From assembly GCA_905182575.1 (NCBI GenBank), contig CAJJCA010000002.1, positions 35,124 through 99,123 on the forward strand: a stretch of DNA of 64,000 nt. Reading direction: 5' to 3'. Positions within the stretch are counted from its first letter, which is position 1. Every line of letters begins with the position of its first letter. Source of the stretch: an uncultured Flavobacteriaceae bacterium. GTDB lineage: Bacteria; Bacteroidota; Bacteroidia; Flavobacteriales; Flavobacteriaceae. This document shows, piece by piece, positions 1-12,491 of the stretch. Position numbers and translations under genes: made by a program. A model generated the notes under the pieces. It was not told the DNA's origin. It ran no database searches and saw only the letters and a program-made list of their open reading frames with translations.

Positions 1-1348
1 GATGACGCTATTTCTTTTAAGAAACTAGAGAATAATAAAACTGAAATTGGAATTCATATTGCAGACGTTTCACATTACATCAAGCCAGACACGATTTTAG
101 AAGACGAAGCACTCAGCAGGGCTACTTCTGTATACTTAGTTGACCGAGTGGTTCCAATGTTGCCAGAGATCCTCTCTAACGGAGCGTGTTCACTTCGACC
201 TAATGAAGAAAAATATACTTTCTCATCTGTTTTTATTGTAAATGAAAGAATGGAGGTTGAAAAAGAATGGTTTGGTAAAACAATAATAAATTCAGATAAA
301 AGGTTTTCTTATGAAGAAGTTCAATATATTTTAGATTCGGAATCTCCTTTGGTCTCTGAAACCGTTTCGTTAACCGAAGAAAGCTATACCGTTTCAGATG
401 ATATCTTTAATGCCATCACAAACCTAGATAGGTTTGCTAAGATTCTTAGAGAAAAAAGAATGCGTAAAGGTGCACTTTCATTTGATCGTGTTGAAATTAA
501 ATTTAATCTTGATAAAGAAAATAATCCAGAAAGTGTTTTTTTTAAAAGTTCACAAGATGCGCACAAACTCGTGGAGGAATTTATGCTACTGGCCAATAGA
601 AAAGTTGCGGAATTTATTGGTAAACAAAAACCAATAAAACCATTTGTTTATAGAATTCACGATTTACCTGACGAAGATAAATTGATAAATTTAAAAGGAG
701 TGGCTTTAAAGTTTGGTTATGATTTGAATTTAGATTCAAAAGGATTAAATAAATCTTTAAATAAATTATTATCAGAAAGTTCGGGTCAAAATGAACAGCA
801 ACTTATAGACACGTTGGCCATTCGGTGTATGAGCAAGGCAGTATATACTACAAAAAATATTGGTCATTACGGACTTGGCTTTCGAATATTATACTCATTT
901 TACCTCGCCGATCAGAAGGTATCCCGATGTCATGGTACATCGTTTATTAGAGTCTTATTTGTCAGGAAGCACTACAGCCAATAAAGAAACGATTGAAGAA
1001 GCCTGTCATCACTCCTCTCAAAGAGAAATACTAGCGACAAAGGCTGAGCGTGATTCTGTTAAGTATATGCAGGTTAAGTTCATGCAAGACAAGATAGATC
1101 AAGCTTTTGAAGGCGTAATTTCAGGCGTCACTGACCGTGGTATTTATGTTGAAATAATCGAAAATAAATGTGAAGGTTTAGTTAGAGTCTCCGAAATAAA
1201 AGGAGATTACTATAATTATGATAACGAAAACCATTGCTTGGTTGGAGAAAAACACAAGAAGGTTTACCAATTAGGTGGAACTGTTAGTGTTGCCGTCAAA
1301 AAGGCAGACTTATTAAAAAGACAATTGGATTTTATTTTAGTGGATTAA
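1..1348 (+). CDS. rnr: Ribonuclease R, 5' truncated by the window edge; frameshift near 875-885
   Basis: Open from base 1 (DDAISFKKLENNKTEIGIHIADVSHYIKPDTILEDEALSRATSVYLVDRVVPMLPEILSNGACSL); continues in a second frame as LAFEYYTHFTSPIRRYPDVMVHRLLESYL plus an S1-like domain. Confidence 0.95.
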
Positions 1349-1386
1349 ATTAATAATTAATTAATTTTGATAAAAAATAATAGTTT

Positions 1387-2100
1387 ATGTTGATTAGAAT
1401 TAATACCCTCTCCCTTCTTCTTGTTTTTATGTTAAACACTACTCTCGCTCAGGAAAGAATCGAAAACCTAGAAGCTCCTGCTGAAAGAGTACTTAATGTC
1501 GACGCCTTTTTTAATTTAAAACTCTATTCAGGAATTGAACTTAAATTAATTAAATCAACTGAAAACAAGTTGGTTATAATAGGAGAAAATAGAATGGATG
1601 TTGTTGTAAAAAACAAAGGAAACACTCTAAAAATCCGCCATTCTTTCCAGCACCTTTTAGATCGTTCTTTCACCTATATTGAATTGCACCACACTGAAAA
1701 TCTCGACAGAATCCACACTTATCAAGGGAGCAAGCTCGAGACCACTAGTGTGAATAAACAGATCAGTATCACACTCAAAGTGCAAGAAGGATCTACAGTC
1801 AATTTTTCTTTTGACGGAGAAAAGTTAACATCCCGTGTGGCCTCTGGAGGTAAATTATTTCTTAAAGGTAAATCTACAAATCACGAACTAACGGTATTCA
1901 GCGGCGGTGTTTGTGAGGCAGAAATATTTGAAACACAACAGACAAAAGTAAGCGTTACCGCAGGGGGCCTTTCTTATGTTAAAGCGTCTGAGCTTATCGA
2001 CGCCAAAGTAACAGCAGGGGGTACCATTCGTATACACGGAAGACCCAAAAAGCTAGTCACTCAAAAGAATATAGGCGGGAAAATAATAGAGATGAATTAA
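1387..2100 (+). CDS. DUF2807 (head GIN domain) secreted protein
   Basis: Signal peptide followed by repeated beta-type GG motifs (SGGVCEAEIF, TAGGLSYVKASELIDAKVTAGGTIRIHG). Confidence 0.8.
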   Translation: MLIRINTLSLLLVFMLNTTLAQERIENLEAPAERVLNVDAFFNLKLYSGIELKLIKSTENKLVIIGENRMDVVVKNKGNTLKIRHSFQHLLDRSFTYIELHHTENLDRIHTYQGSKLETTSVNKQISITLKVQEGSTVNFSFDGEKLTSRVASGGKLFLKGKSTNHELTVFSGGVCEAEIFETQQTKVSVTAGGLSYVKASELIDAKVTAGGTIRIHGRPKKLVTQKNIGGKIIEMN

Positions 2101-2125
2101 AAAATCCCGCACAAAGACGGGATTT
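2097..2125 (-). terminator. Intrinsic terminator downstream of tRNA-Cys
   Basis: Perfect AAATCCCG / CGGGATTT stem with an 8-nt loop; followed by TTTTTT on the minus strand. Confidence 0.75.
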
Positions 2126-2127
2126 AG

Positions 2128-2198
2128 AGGCATCGAGCGGATTCGAACCGCTGTACGAGCTTTTGCAGAGCTCTGCCTAGCCACTCGGCCACGATGCC
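2128..2198 (-). tRNA. tRNA-Cys (GCA)
   Basis: Minus strand GGCATCGTGGCCGAGTGGCTAGGCAGAGCTCTGCAAAAGCTCGTACAGCGGTTCGAATCCGCTCGATGCCT; complementary acceptor stem; anticodon GCA. Confidence 0.95.
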
Positions 2199-2236
2199 AT
2201 TCGGCAAAAGTAACAAATTTTGATCTTTAGTAAAGC

Positions 2237-2593
2237 TTAACGACATCCTTTTCTTATAATACTTACTTCTCCTACATTTCCACCCATAGGAGGGTTTTGT
2301 TTTGAAACCATAACCCATACTTTTTGAACAGTAGACATACTTTTCAAAATCCGCCTTACAATCCTGTCGGCCACATTTTCGAGTAGCTTAGAGCGAACTG
2401 CCATTTCTTCTTCGACAATTTGATAAAGCGTAACGTAGTCTAAAGCGTCGTTGAGATCGTCACTTTTAGCAGGTACATCTAGGTTTGCACTAACTTTCAA
2501 GTTAACGATGTAATCGCTTCCAATCTTTTTTTCTTCCTCTAGGCAACCATGGTAGGCATAGATTCGTATGTCCGTCAGTTTTATCTGTCCCAT
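2237..2593 (-). CDS. folB: Dihydroneopterin aldolase
   Basis: MGQIKLTDIRIYAYHGCLEEEKKIGSDYIVNLKV...DYVTLYQIVEEEM...KQNPPMGGNVGEVSI. Confidence 0.93.
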   Translation of the reverse strand: MGQIKLTDIRIYAYHGCLEEEKKIGSDYIVNLKVSANLDVPAKSDDLNDALDYVTLYQIVEEEMAVRSKLLENVADRIVRRILKSMSTVQKVWVMVSKQNPPMGGNVGEVSIIRKGCR

Positions 2594-2655
2594 TTTTTTA
2601 CTTTGTGCAAAGATATAATAACACGATTATTTTATTCATACCCATAAGCTTTTAA

Positions 2656-2663
2656 TATATTTG
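2656..2663 (+). promoter_or_regulatory. Bacteroidetes-type -7 element (TATATTTG) upstream of glnS
   Basis: Matches TAnnTTTG 14 nt before the glnS ATG; the -33 element is not clear. Confidence 0.45.
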
Positions 2664-2677
2664 TCAAAATCTAAATC

Positions 2678-4344
2678 ATGTCAGAAAAGGCATTAAACTT
2701 TATCGAGCACATCATTGAGGAAGACCTTAAAGAGGGCTTATCCCAAGAAAATTTACGTTTTCGTTTTCCTCCAGAGCCTAATGGTTTTTTGCACGTTGGC
2801 CACATTAAGGCGCTTTCATTAAATTTTAATTTAGGAAAACGCTATAAAGCTCCAGTAAACCTTCGTTTTGACGACACCAATCCCGCTAAAGAAGAAACGC
2901 AATTTGTTGAGGCAATTAAAGACGATATTAAATGGCTTGGTTTTGAATGGGACAAGGAGTGCTACGCTTCTGACTATTTTCAACAACTCTATGATTGGGC
3001 ACATCTTTTGATTGACAAAGGCCTTGCTTATGTTGATTCTCAAGGTTCTGAAACCATTGCCGAACAGAAGGGAACCCCGACGAAACCTGGACAAAACAGT
3101 CCTTTTCGTGAAAGATCCGTGGTAGAGAATAAGGCACTTTTTTCTGAAATGAAAGACGGGAAATTTGAAGCTGGTGCACATGTTTTGCGTGCCAAAATTG
3201 ACATGGCTGCTCCAAACATGTTGCTGAGAGACCCCGTTATTTATAGAATTCTTTACAAAACACATCACCGCACTGAAGACGTCTGGTGCATCTATCCGAT
3301 GTATGATTGGACTCACGGCGAGTCTGATTATATAGAAAACATCTCGCATTCATTTTGTTCATTAGAGTTTAAACCCCATAGAGATTTATACGATTGGTTT
3401 TTAGATTCTCTTTCTCCTCTTAAAGGCATAAGACCCAAACAAAGAGAATTTGCAAGATTGAACCTTTCTTATACTGTTACAAGTAAAAGAAAACTAAAAA
3501 ACATTAATATCAAGGGCATGTAACTGGTTGGGATGACCCTCGAATGCCAACCGTCAGTGGCTTACGAAGAAGAGGTTATACACCGGAGTCGTTGCAAAGT
3601 TTTGTAAACACAGCTGGTGTAGCAAAAAGAGATAACGTGATTGACGTGTCTCTTTTAGAATTCTGCGTTAGAGATCATTTAAATCAAGTTGCCCCTAGGG
3701 TAATGGCGGTTCTTGACCCGATTAAACTAACCATCAAAAATTATCCTGAAGGTGAGGACGAAATCCTTATGGGAGAAAACAATCCAGAAGACGAAAGCGC
3801 AGGTACCCGAGAAATTCCATTTTCAAGGGATTTATATATAGAAAGAGAAGATTTTAGAGAAGAAGCCAATCGTAAGTTTTTCCGTTTGACATTAGGCAAA
3901 GAAGTTCGTTTAAAAAACGCCTATATAATTAAAGGTGAAGAAGTTATAAAGGATGACGCTGGTAATGTCTTGGAGATCATTTGTTCTTATGACCCTTTAA
4001 GTAAAAGTGGATCTGGAACGGAGGAAAGCCAGCGGAAAGTCAAAGGAACACTTCATTGGGTCTCACGGACTCATTCCAAGGCAATATCAGTAAACCTTTA
4101 CGATCGACTTTTTTCCGTACCTGAACCAGATAAAAACAAAGATGAAGATCCGAGTAACCACATCAACCCTGACTCCTTAAAAACAGTTAAAGGTTTTATT
4201 GAGCCTAATTTGGTTAACACTAATTCTGGAACCCATTTCCAATTTCAACGTTTGGGTTATTTTATTGTTGATACGGAAAGTTCAGATCAAAACTTAATTT
4301 TTAATAGAACCGTGGGTCTTAGGGACACTTGGCAGAAGAAGTAA
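2678..4344 (+). CDS. glnS: Glutaminyl-tRNA synthetase; frameshift near 3510
   Basis: RFPPEPNGFLHVGHIKALSLNF (HIGH motif) and SKRK in frame 1; VTGWDDPRMPTVSGLRRRGYTPESL in frame 2. Confidence 0.95.
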
Positions 4345-4366
4345 ACTTTATTCTTTAGGTTTACTT
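4339..4366. terminator. Bidirectional terminator between convergent glnS and SPFH genes, overlapping both stop codons
   Basis: AAGTAAAC / GTTTACTT inverted repeat with a 12-nt loop; TTTC on the plus side. Confidence 0.55.
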
Positions 4367-5281
4367 TTTCAAATTTTTCTTTTTCATTTCCTCTCCTATT
4401 TGATTGCTTGCTGAAAAGGAAGCAACCATGTTGTTAAGCATGTCACTACCCGCTTGTGGAGAGTTAGGAAGTAGAATCAAATTAGCTGTTTGTCGACTCT
4501 CCTATTGATTGTAATGTGTCCCATATTAAACTACCACGATTAGGGCTGAAGCCTCCTGAGAGTTTATTCCTACACCATTTAGCACATCAACAGACTCCTC
4601 CAGACCTCTTGCGATTTCACGTCTTTGGTCGGCGATACCTTGTCCTTGCAAGCGCTTGCTCTCTGCTTCTGCTTTTGCTTTTTCGACGATCAATATTCTT
4701 GCTGCATCTCCTTCATATTGAGCAGCAACTTTTTGTCTTTCAGCCGCATTAATTTTATTCATTGCAGTTTTTACTTCAGAATCAGGGTCAATATCGGTTA
4801 CCAAGGCTTTTATGATGTCGTAACCATAATTAATCATGGCTTCATTAAGCTCTCCCTTAACTGCGTTCGCAATTTCGTTTTTCTTTTCAAAAACGTCATC
4901 CAGCTTCATTTTAGGAACAACAGCCCTTACAACATCAAATACATAAGAGGTAATTTGATCCTGAGGAAAATCTAATTTGTAGTAATGCATCAAAGACCTT
5001 TTCAACCAGTATTTTATATTGAACAGACACTTTCAATTTAACAAAAACGTCATCTATTGTTTTGGTCTCTACGATCACATCAAGTTGAAGAATTCTTAAA
5101 CTAACCCTTCCTGCGATTCTGTCTACTAAAGGAATTTTTATGTGTAGCCCTGATTGTCTGATGCCAAGAAATTTTCCAAAACGCTTTCAACAATTGCAGC
5201 CGTTTGTTGTTTGACAACAAAGATTCCTGATAAAATTGCAAATAGTAAAAGAAAAAACAGAATAATTGAAATAACGTCCAT
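4361..5281 (-). CDS. SPFH/band-7 (stomatin-like) membrane protein; multiple frameshifts
   Basis: MDVISIILFFLLLFAILSGIFVVKQQTAAIVE...YKLDFPQDQITSYVFDVVRAVVPKMKLDDVFEKKNEIANAVKGEL...; C-terminus recoverable in other frames (NLILLPNSPQAGSDMLNNMVASFSASNQIGEEMKKKNLKK). Confidence 0.85.
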
Positions 5282-5290
5282 GGTTTATTA

Positions 5291-6786
<1,496 letters not shown>

Positions 6787-6861
6787 TTAAAGATACTATA
6801 TGATTTCCTTGAATGAAATTATTTGTTTTTTCTTTATCCTATATTTGCAATAAAATTTATT

Positions 6862-7278
6862 TTGATAAGGTTTTTTCACAACAAATTCTTGACGCTAAAT
6901 GAAGATGCCCTCGCGATGTGGTTGGAAAAAATTGCTCATGCGGAAGATTATAAAATTGATAAAATGGATTATAATTTTATTGATGCGAAGGATTTGTTAA
7001 AGCTAAACGAAAGACATTTGGACCACGACACCTATACTGACATTATAACCTTTGACTATAGCGAGGGAAATACTGTTCTTGCGGAAGCATTTATTAGTAC
7101 AGATGCACTAAATGAAAATGCAAGCAAGTTCTGTCAAAGTATTGCAAATGAGTCTCTTAGGCTTATTGTTCATGCTTTATTGCATTGTGTTGGTTACAAT
7201 GACAAGACAGATCAAGATAAAAAGGTAATGCGTGAAAAGGAGTCTTTTTACATTGACTTGTTCCACGTGAAACAATAA
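6862..7278 (+). CDS. ybeY: Endoribonuclease YbeY (start probably TTG at 6862, not 6823)
   Basis: HxxxH-like motif [20 protein letters not shown]; a TATATTTG promoter-like element at 6840-6847 argues against the longer ORF start. Confidence 0.9.
   Translation: MIRFFHNKFLTLNEDALAMWLEKIAHAEDYKIDKMDYNFIDAKDLLKLNERHLDHDTYTDIITFDYSEGNTVLAEAFISTDALNENASKFCQSIANESLRLIVHALLHCVGYNDKTDQDKKVMREKESFYIDLFHVKQ
7259..7274. promoter_or_regulatory. Putative parS (ParB-binding) site
   Basis: TGTTCCACGTGAAACA matches the broadly conserved TGTTNCACGTGAAACA consensus at every position. Confidence 0.8.
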
Positions 7279-7282
7279 TAAT

Positions 7283-9154
7283 ATGTTCGACGGAATTTAT
7301 GATGTAGTTGTTGTTGGAGGCGGACATGCTGGTGCTGAAGCAGCTGCTGCAGCAGCGAACATGGGGTCTAGGACCCTCTTGGTTACGATGAACCTTCAAA
7401 CTATTGGGCAGATGTCTTGCAATCCAGCAATGGGCGGAATTGCAAAAGGTCAAATTATTAGAGAGATTGATGCTCTTGGAGGAGGCTAGTGGTATTGTTT
7501 CTGACAAAAGCGCGATTCAGTTTAAAATGCTAAATCAATCTAAAGGACCCGCAATGTGGAGCCCACGAGTTCAATCCGATCGAATGATGTTCGCAAAGAT
7601 TGGAGAGACAATGCTAGAGCAAACGCCTAATCTTGATTTTTATCAAGACATGATACAAGACATAATTGTTAAGGATGGTCAAGTCAAGGGCGTGATGACT
7701 TCCTTAGGAATTTCTATTCACGCCCATACTGTAGTTCTTACAAATGGCACCTTTCTTAATGGACTCATCCATATTGGCGAAAAAAATTATGGAGGCGGTC
7801 GTGCAGGTGAAAAAGCATCAACGGGTTTGACTCAAAGTTTGGAATCCCTAGGCTTCGAATCTGGAAGAATGAAAACCGGAACTCCTCCAAGGGTAGACGG
7901 TCGCTCTTTAGATTACAGCGTTATGGACGAACAGCCGGGAGACGCTAATCCCTCCAAGTTTAGTTACACCAACACCAAGTCGTTGGTCGAGCAACGAAGT
8001 TGTCACATAACTTATACGAGTCTTGAAGTTCACGACATGTCTAAGAACAGGTTTTGATCGTTCACCAATGTTTAATGGAAACATTCAAAGTACAGGGCCT
8101 CGTTATTGCCCTTCCATAGAAGATAAGATTGATCGCTTTGCGGATAAATCCCGTCATCAAATTTTTGTTGAGCCTGAAGGCTGGAAGTACCGTTGAGGTT
8201 TATGTTAATGGTTTTTCAACGTCCCTACCAGAAGACATTCAGTTTAAAGCCCTGCGAGCAGTTAAGGGTTTTGAAAAGGTCAAGTTTTTTCGCCCTGGAT
8301 ATGCCATTGAATATGACTATTTCCCTCCCACCCAATTATCAAATTCCTTAGAGACTAAGCTAATAAAAGGTTTGTTTTTTGCAGGACAGATTAATGGAAC
8401 AACGGGTTACGAAGAAGCTGCCTCCCAAGGGTTGATGGCTGGAATCAATGCCCATTTAAAAACGAAGGAAGAACCTGCCTTTGTTTTAAAAAGGAATGAA
8501 GCCTATATTGGTGTTCTCATTGATGACTTAATTACCAAAGGAACCGATGAGCCTTACAGGATGTTTACATCTCGTGCGGAATACAGAACCTTATTGCGGC
8601 AAGACAATGCAGACATTCGGCTAACCTCATTGTCCTACGAACTTGGACTTGCAGATGTTAATCGATTAAAAGCTGTAGATTATAAGGTTGCTAAAACCGA
8701 AAAGCTAATCTCTTTTCTTAAGAATCAAAGCTATACGGCGGCTGAGGTTAATCCAATTTTAACAAATAAAGATTCTGCGCCGGTTAAGCAATCTGATAAA
8801 ATTAGTAAAATATTCTCGCGCCCAAATGTTGATCGAAATGATATTGTTCAAATTAAAACAGTCTATGATTTCTTAGTAGCTGAGCAAATTGATGATACAA
8901 TTTTCGAACAAGCTGAGATTCAAATAAAGTATTCGGGTTATATTGAAAAGGAAATGATTAACGCTGAGAAACTCAATAAGCTTGATAACATCAAGATTCC
9001 ATCAAGCTTTGACTATGATGTCCTTGTCATCACTTTCTCACGAGGCCAAAGAGAAACTGAATAAGATCAAGCCCAGTAATCTTTCACAGGCTTCAAGAAT
9101 CAGCGGAATTAAACCGAGCGACATAAGTGTTTTATTAGTAAAGCTGGGAAGATA
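7283..9154 (+). CDS. mnmG: tRNA uridine-5-carboxymethylaminomethyl modification enzyme MnmG/GidA; several frameshifts
   Basis: [88 protein letters not shown]-terminus ...[19 protein letters not shown] ending 9154. Confidence 0.96.
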
Positions 9155-9155
9155 A

Positions 9156-10028
9156 ATGTTCCACGTGGAACTTATGATGAAAAAAAACAAATCCAAATTA
9201 CTTTATAAGGTGAGAGACCACTTGGTTTCTCAAGAATCTTTTGATGTTTATTGGGATGAAAAGGAGCAATTTGGATGGACAGACTTTAAAAACACTTCCG
9301 ACTTGTCAGCGTATTATCAGTCAGAAGAATATTATTCTCATCAAGAGCAGCCGAAGACTTTTATTCAAAAAATTTATTCTTTTGCCAGAGGTTTAATGTT
9401 TCATTATAAGCATAATATAATTTCACCATTTTTATTTAAAGGCGCAAGTATTCTAGATGTAGGATCAGGTACTGGAGACTTCTTGTCTTTTATGAATTCA
9501 AAAGGATATGAAGTAACTGGAGTTGAAAACAATCCTAAAGCAAGCCTCATCAGCCAAAAAAATGACATAAAGATTCATGAAAACATAAGCAAATTATCCG
9601 ATAATTCTTTTGATTTGATTACACTGTGGCATGTATTGGAACACCTACCAGATCCCGAGGAAACCTTTAAGAACACATTCAACTTATTAAGTAATTCAGG
9701 TCACTTAATTGTTGCAGTTCCAAATATTTACAGTCTTGATAAAGATTATTATTGTGAAAATTGGGCAGGATTCGACGTCCCACGACATTTATGGCACTTT
9801 TCAACCCCTTTCTTAATCAACTTTGCAAGTAAATATAACTTTGAATTGATTAGAACAAAACCTCTTTTGTTAGATGCTCTGTACATTAGTTTTCTTTCAG
9901 AGAAGCACAAAGGAAGGCGCTTTTCTTTTTTAAGAGGTATGGTTAAAGGAGTGTATTTTAATCTTCGCGCCTTGAGATCAAGACGTTATTCTTCTCTTGT
10001 TTTTGTGTTTAAGAAGCAAGTTCTTTAA
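9156..10028 (+). CDS. Class I SAM-dependent methyltransferase (true start may be 9174 or 9177)
   Basis: [52 protein letters not shown]. Confidence 0.85.
   Translation: MFHVELMMKKNKSKLLYKVRDHLVSQESFDVYWDEKEQFGWTDFKNTSDLSAYYQSEEYYSHQEQPKTFIQKIYSFARGLMFHYKHNIISPFLFKGASILDVGSGTGDFLSFMNSKGYEVTGVENNPKASLISQKNDIKIHENISKLSDNSFDLITLWHVLEHLPDPEETFKNTFNLLSNSGHLIVAVPNIYSLDKDYYCENWAGFDVPRHLWHFSTPFLINFASKYNFELIRTKPLLLDALYISFLSEKHKGRRFSFLRGMVKGVYFNLRALRSRRYSSLVFVFKKQVL
9157..9172. promoter_or_regulatory. Second putative parS-like site
   Basis: TGTTCCACGTGGAACT contains the perfect 14-bp palindrome GTTCCACGTGGAAC. Confidence 0.65.
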
Positions 10029-11156
10029 CGTTCAATAAGCGCGTCATTTCCAAAGAAAAACTACTAAAAAGTATTTTCGGATTTGCATTTCTTTCTAAAT
10101 GATAGAGCGATTTTTCAATCAACCTAACAATCTGCATTATGTTCCCGCCATGTATATAAGGTGCAAGCTTTTTAAGATCAAAACCCGTGTATAGTTTAAG
10201 ATCACTCAATGGGTTTGCGCCATAGGAAATCATTAAGGTTTGTCTTACAAATTCAAGAGCATACTGAAGAAAAGCTTTTTGTTCCTCTCTTTGAAGTCCT
10301 GCAACTTTATCTGCCCAGGTCATTAGCTCAATCACTACAGACTTATTAGACTTTGCCTTGAACGCAGACCTTAAACAACCAATCCAAAGGTTTTCAAACA
10401 ACAGGGTGTTTTCGTGATTGGATGATATTTCCATTGCTTTTCTCCAACTACCATTTGACCCATTTACTGCTCCTGATATTTCCCCCTCTGGGATTAAATT
10501 TTTTAAACCAATTTCGATTTTATCAATCTTAATTGGAGGAACTGAGATTTCTTGACAGCGTGAAATTAATGTTGGTAAAAGTTTTTCAGTTTGTTCAGCA
10601 ATAAGAATAAAAAAAGAATTTTTTGGAGGCTCCTCAAACAGTTTTAGAAGTTTGTTTGTTGCATCCGTATTTAACTTATCCGCACCAAAAATCACCATTA
10701 CTTTATTACCACCACTATGTGATTTAAGGTTCATCTTATGATGAATTTTTTGGACTTCTTCTACTCCGATTATTCCTTGCTTGTTTCCCGCGTCAAGTCT
10801 TTTCACCCAATCGAAAACGTTACCATAAGGTTGCTCTGTCAAAAACTCCTCTCCATACCACCCTAAAATCATCAGAAGTCGACTTTGAGCTCTTGAGTAG
10901 AAGTATTTACAATCGGATAAACAAAATGAATGTCAGGATGATCCAATAACCTTTTAGAATCAACACCATTATTCTCTTTGATCTTTAGTTGATCAAATCC
11001 ATAAATAAGGCCCAACGAACACCCTAATGCCAAAGGAAGTCCTCCACGACCGTCTCTATCTATAAAAAGCTGAGAATGAGGGACTTGTCTCTCTGAAACC
11101 ATCACCCTAAAATGATTTTTTAGTCTATCTTGACCGATTATTTCATCGAAAAACAT
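10009..11156 (-). CDS. holB: DNA polymerase III subunit delta'; frameshift near 10872
   Basis: [31 protein letters not shown]...; [50 protein letters not shown]. Confidence 0.9.
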
Positions 11157-11293
11157 TAGCGAATAAATGAATTATTTGTATTAAAAGTAAACAATCTTAA
11201 TCGACTTTAGTTTTGATAAGTTAAATTTAGATTATGGAGTTTTAATGTGCGCATACCATTTTAAAAATTGTTATTTTTGAAAAAATTTATTCC

Positions 11294-12481
11294 ATGAAAA
11301 CCCTCTCACAAAAAGACTTTACCAACAAACGTGCAGTGATTCGCGTTGATTTTAACGTCCCTTTGGATGAAAACTTTAAGGTTACAGACAACACCAGAAT
11401 AATTGCTGCCAAGGAAACGATAGAACTTGTTTTGAAAGGTGGCGGAAGCTGTGTTCTTATTTCTCATCTTGGAAGACCCAAAGGAAAAGATGCTCAATTT
11501 TCACTTTCACATATTCTTGAGGAAGTTAAACAAGTATTGAACGTTCCCGTTGAGTTTTGTGACGACTGTGTTGGACCTGAAGCAGAAAAAGTAACTGGAG
11601 ATCTTAAGCCGGGGTCAGTAATTTTGATGGAAAACCTACGCTATTATTCAGAGGAGACTGCAGGAGATATAGGTTTTGCAGCGCAACTTTCCAAATTAGG
11701 GGATTGTTATATTAATGATGCTTTTGGAACGGCGCACCGAGCGCACGCTTCAACGACGATAATTGCAAAGTTTTTTAAAGACGAAAAATATTTTGGAAAA
11801 CTTCTTGAAAAAGAAGTTACAGCAATAAAGAAAGTTATGGAGACAGGAGAAAAACCTGTTTTGGCCATTTTGGGAGGTGCGAAAGTTTCCTCTAAAATCA
11901 CCATCATTGAAAACATGTTAGACAAAATCGATCATTTAATTATTGGTGGAGGGATGGTTTATACTTTTGTAAAGGCAATGGGCGGTTCTGTTGGACAATC
12001 CATTTGTGAAGATGAATTTTGTGATTATGCTTTGGAATTAATTGAAAAAGCAAAAGCCAAAGGAGTTCAAATTCATTTGCCTACGGATGTTATTATTGCC
12101 GATGATTTTTCAAATGATGCGAATAAAAGACCTTGTGACGTTTACAAGATACCAGAAGATTGGCAGGGATTAGATGCAGGACCCGAAACCCTAAAACAAT
12201 TTGAATCGGTCGTTTTAGAAAGCAAAACAATATTATGGAATGGACCATTAGGTGTTTTTGAGTTCAGTTCATTTGCAACAGGAACAATAACCCTTGGAGA
12301 ACACATTTCGAAAAGCACTGCCAATGGCGCTTTTTCACTCGTGGGCGGAGGAGATTCTGTCGCTGCAGTTAAGCAGTTTGGCTTCGAGTCTAAAATGAGT
12401 TATATTTCTACTGGCGGTGGTGCGATGCTGGAGAGTCTTGAAGGAAAAACCCTCCCTGGAATTGCTGCTTTAATGGAATAG
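11294..12481 (+). CDS. pgk: Phosphoglycerate kinase (intact)
   Basis: RVDFNVPLDENFKVTDNTRI; VLISHLGRPKG; LAILGGAKVSSKI; WNGPLGVFE. Confidence 0.98.
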   Translation: MKTLSQKDFTNKRAVIRVDFNVPLDENFKVTDNTRIIAAKETIELVLKGGGSCVLISHLGRPKGKDAQFSLSHILEEVKQVLNVPVEFCDDCVGPEAEKVTGDLKPGSVILMENLRYYSEETAGDIGFAAQLSKLGDCYINDAFGTAHRAHASTTIIAKFFKDEKYFGKLLEKEVTAIKKVMETGEKPVLAILGGAKVSSKITIIENMLDKIDHLIIGGGMVYTFVKAMGGSVGQSICEDEFCDYALELIEKAKAKGVQIHLPTDVIIADDFSNDANKRPCDVYKIPEDWQGLDAGPETLKQFESVVLESKTILWNGPLGVFEFSSFATGTITLGEHISKSTANGAFSLVGGGDSVAAVKQFGFESKMSYISTGGGAMLESLEGKTLPGIAALME

Positions 12482-12491
12482 CCTTAAAATC

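Noticed and set aside
2831-3349. Minus-strand ORF of 172 aa antisense to glnS
   Set aside because: Shadow ORF in a region with strong plus-strand glutaminyl-tRNA synthetase coding; translation has no recognisable domain.
7404-7489. Possible programmed ribosomal frameshift in mnmG
   Set aside because: No slippery site plus downstream structure recognised, and the same kind of break occurs in many unrelated genes; an extra G is simpler.
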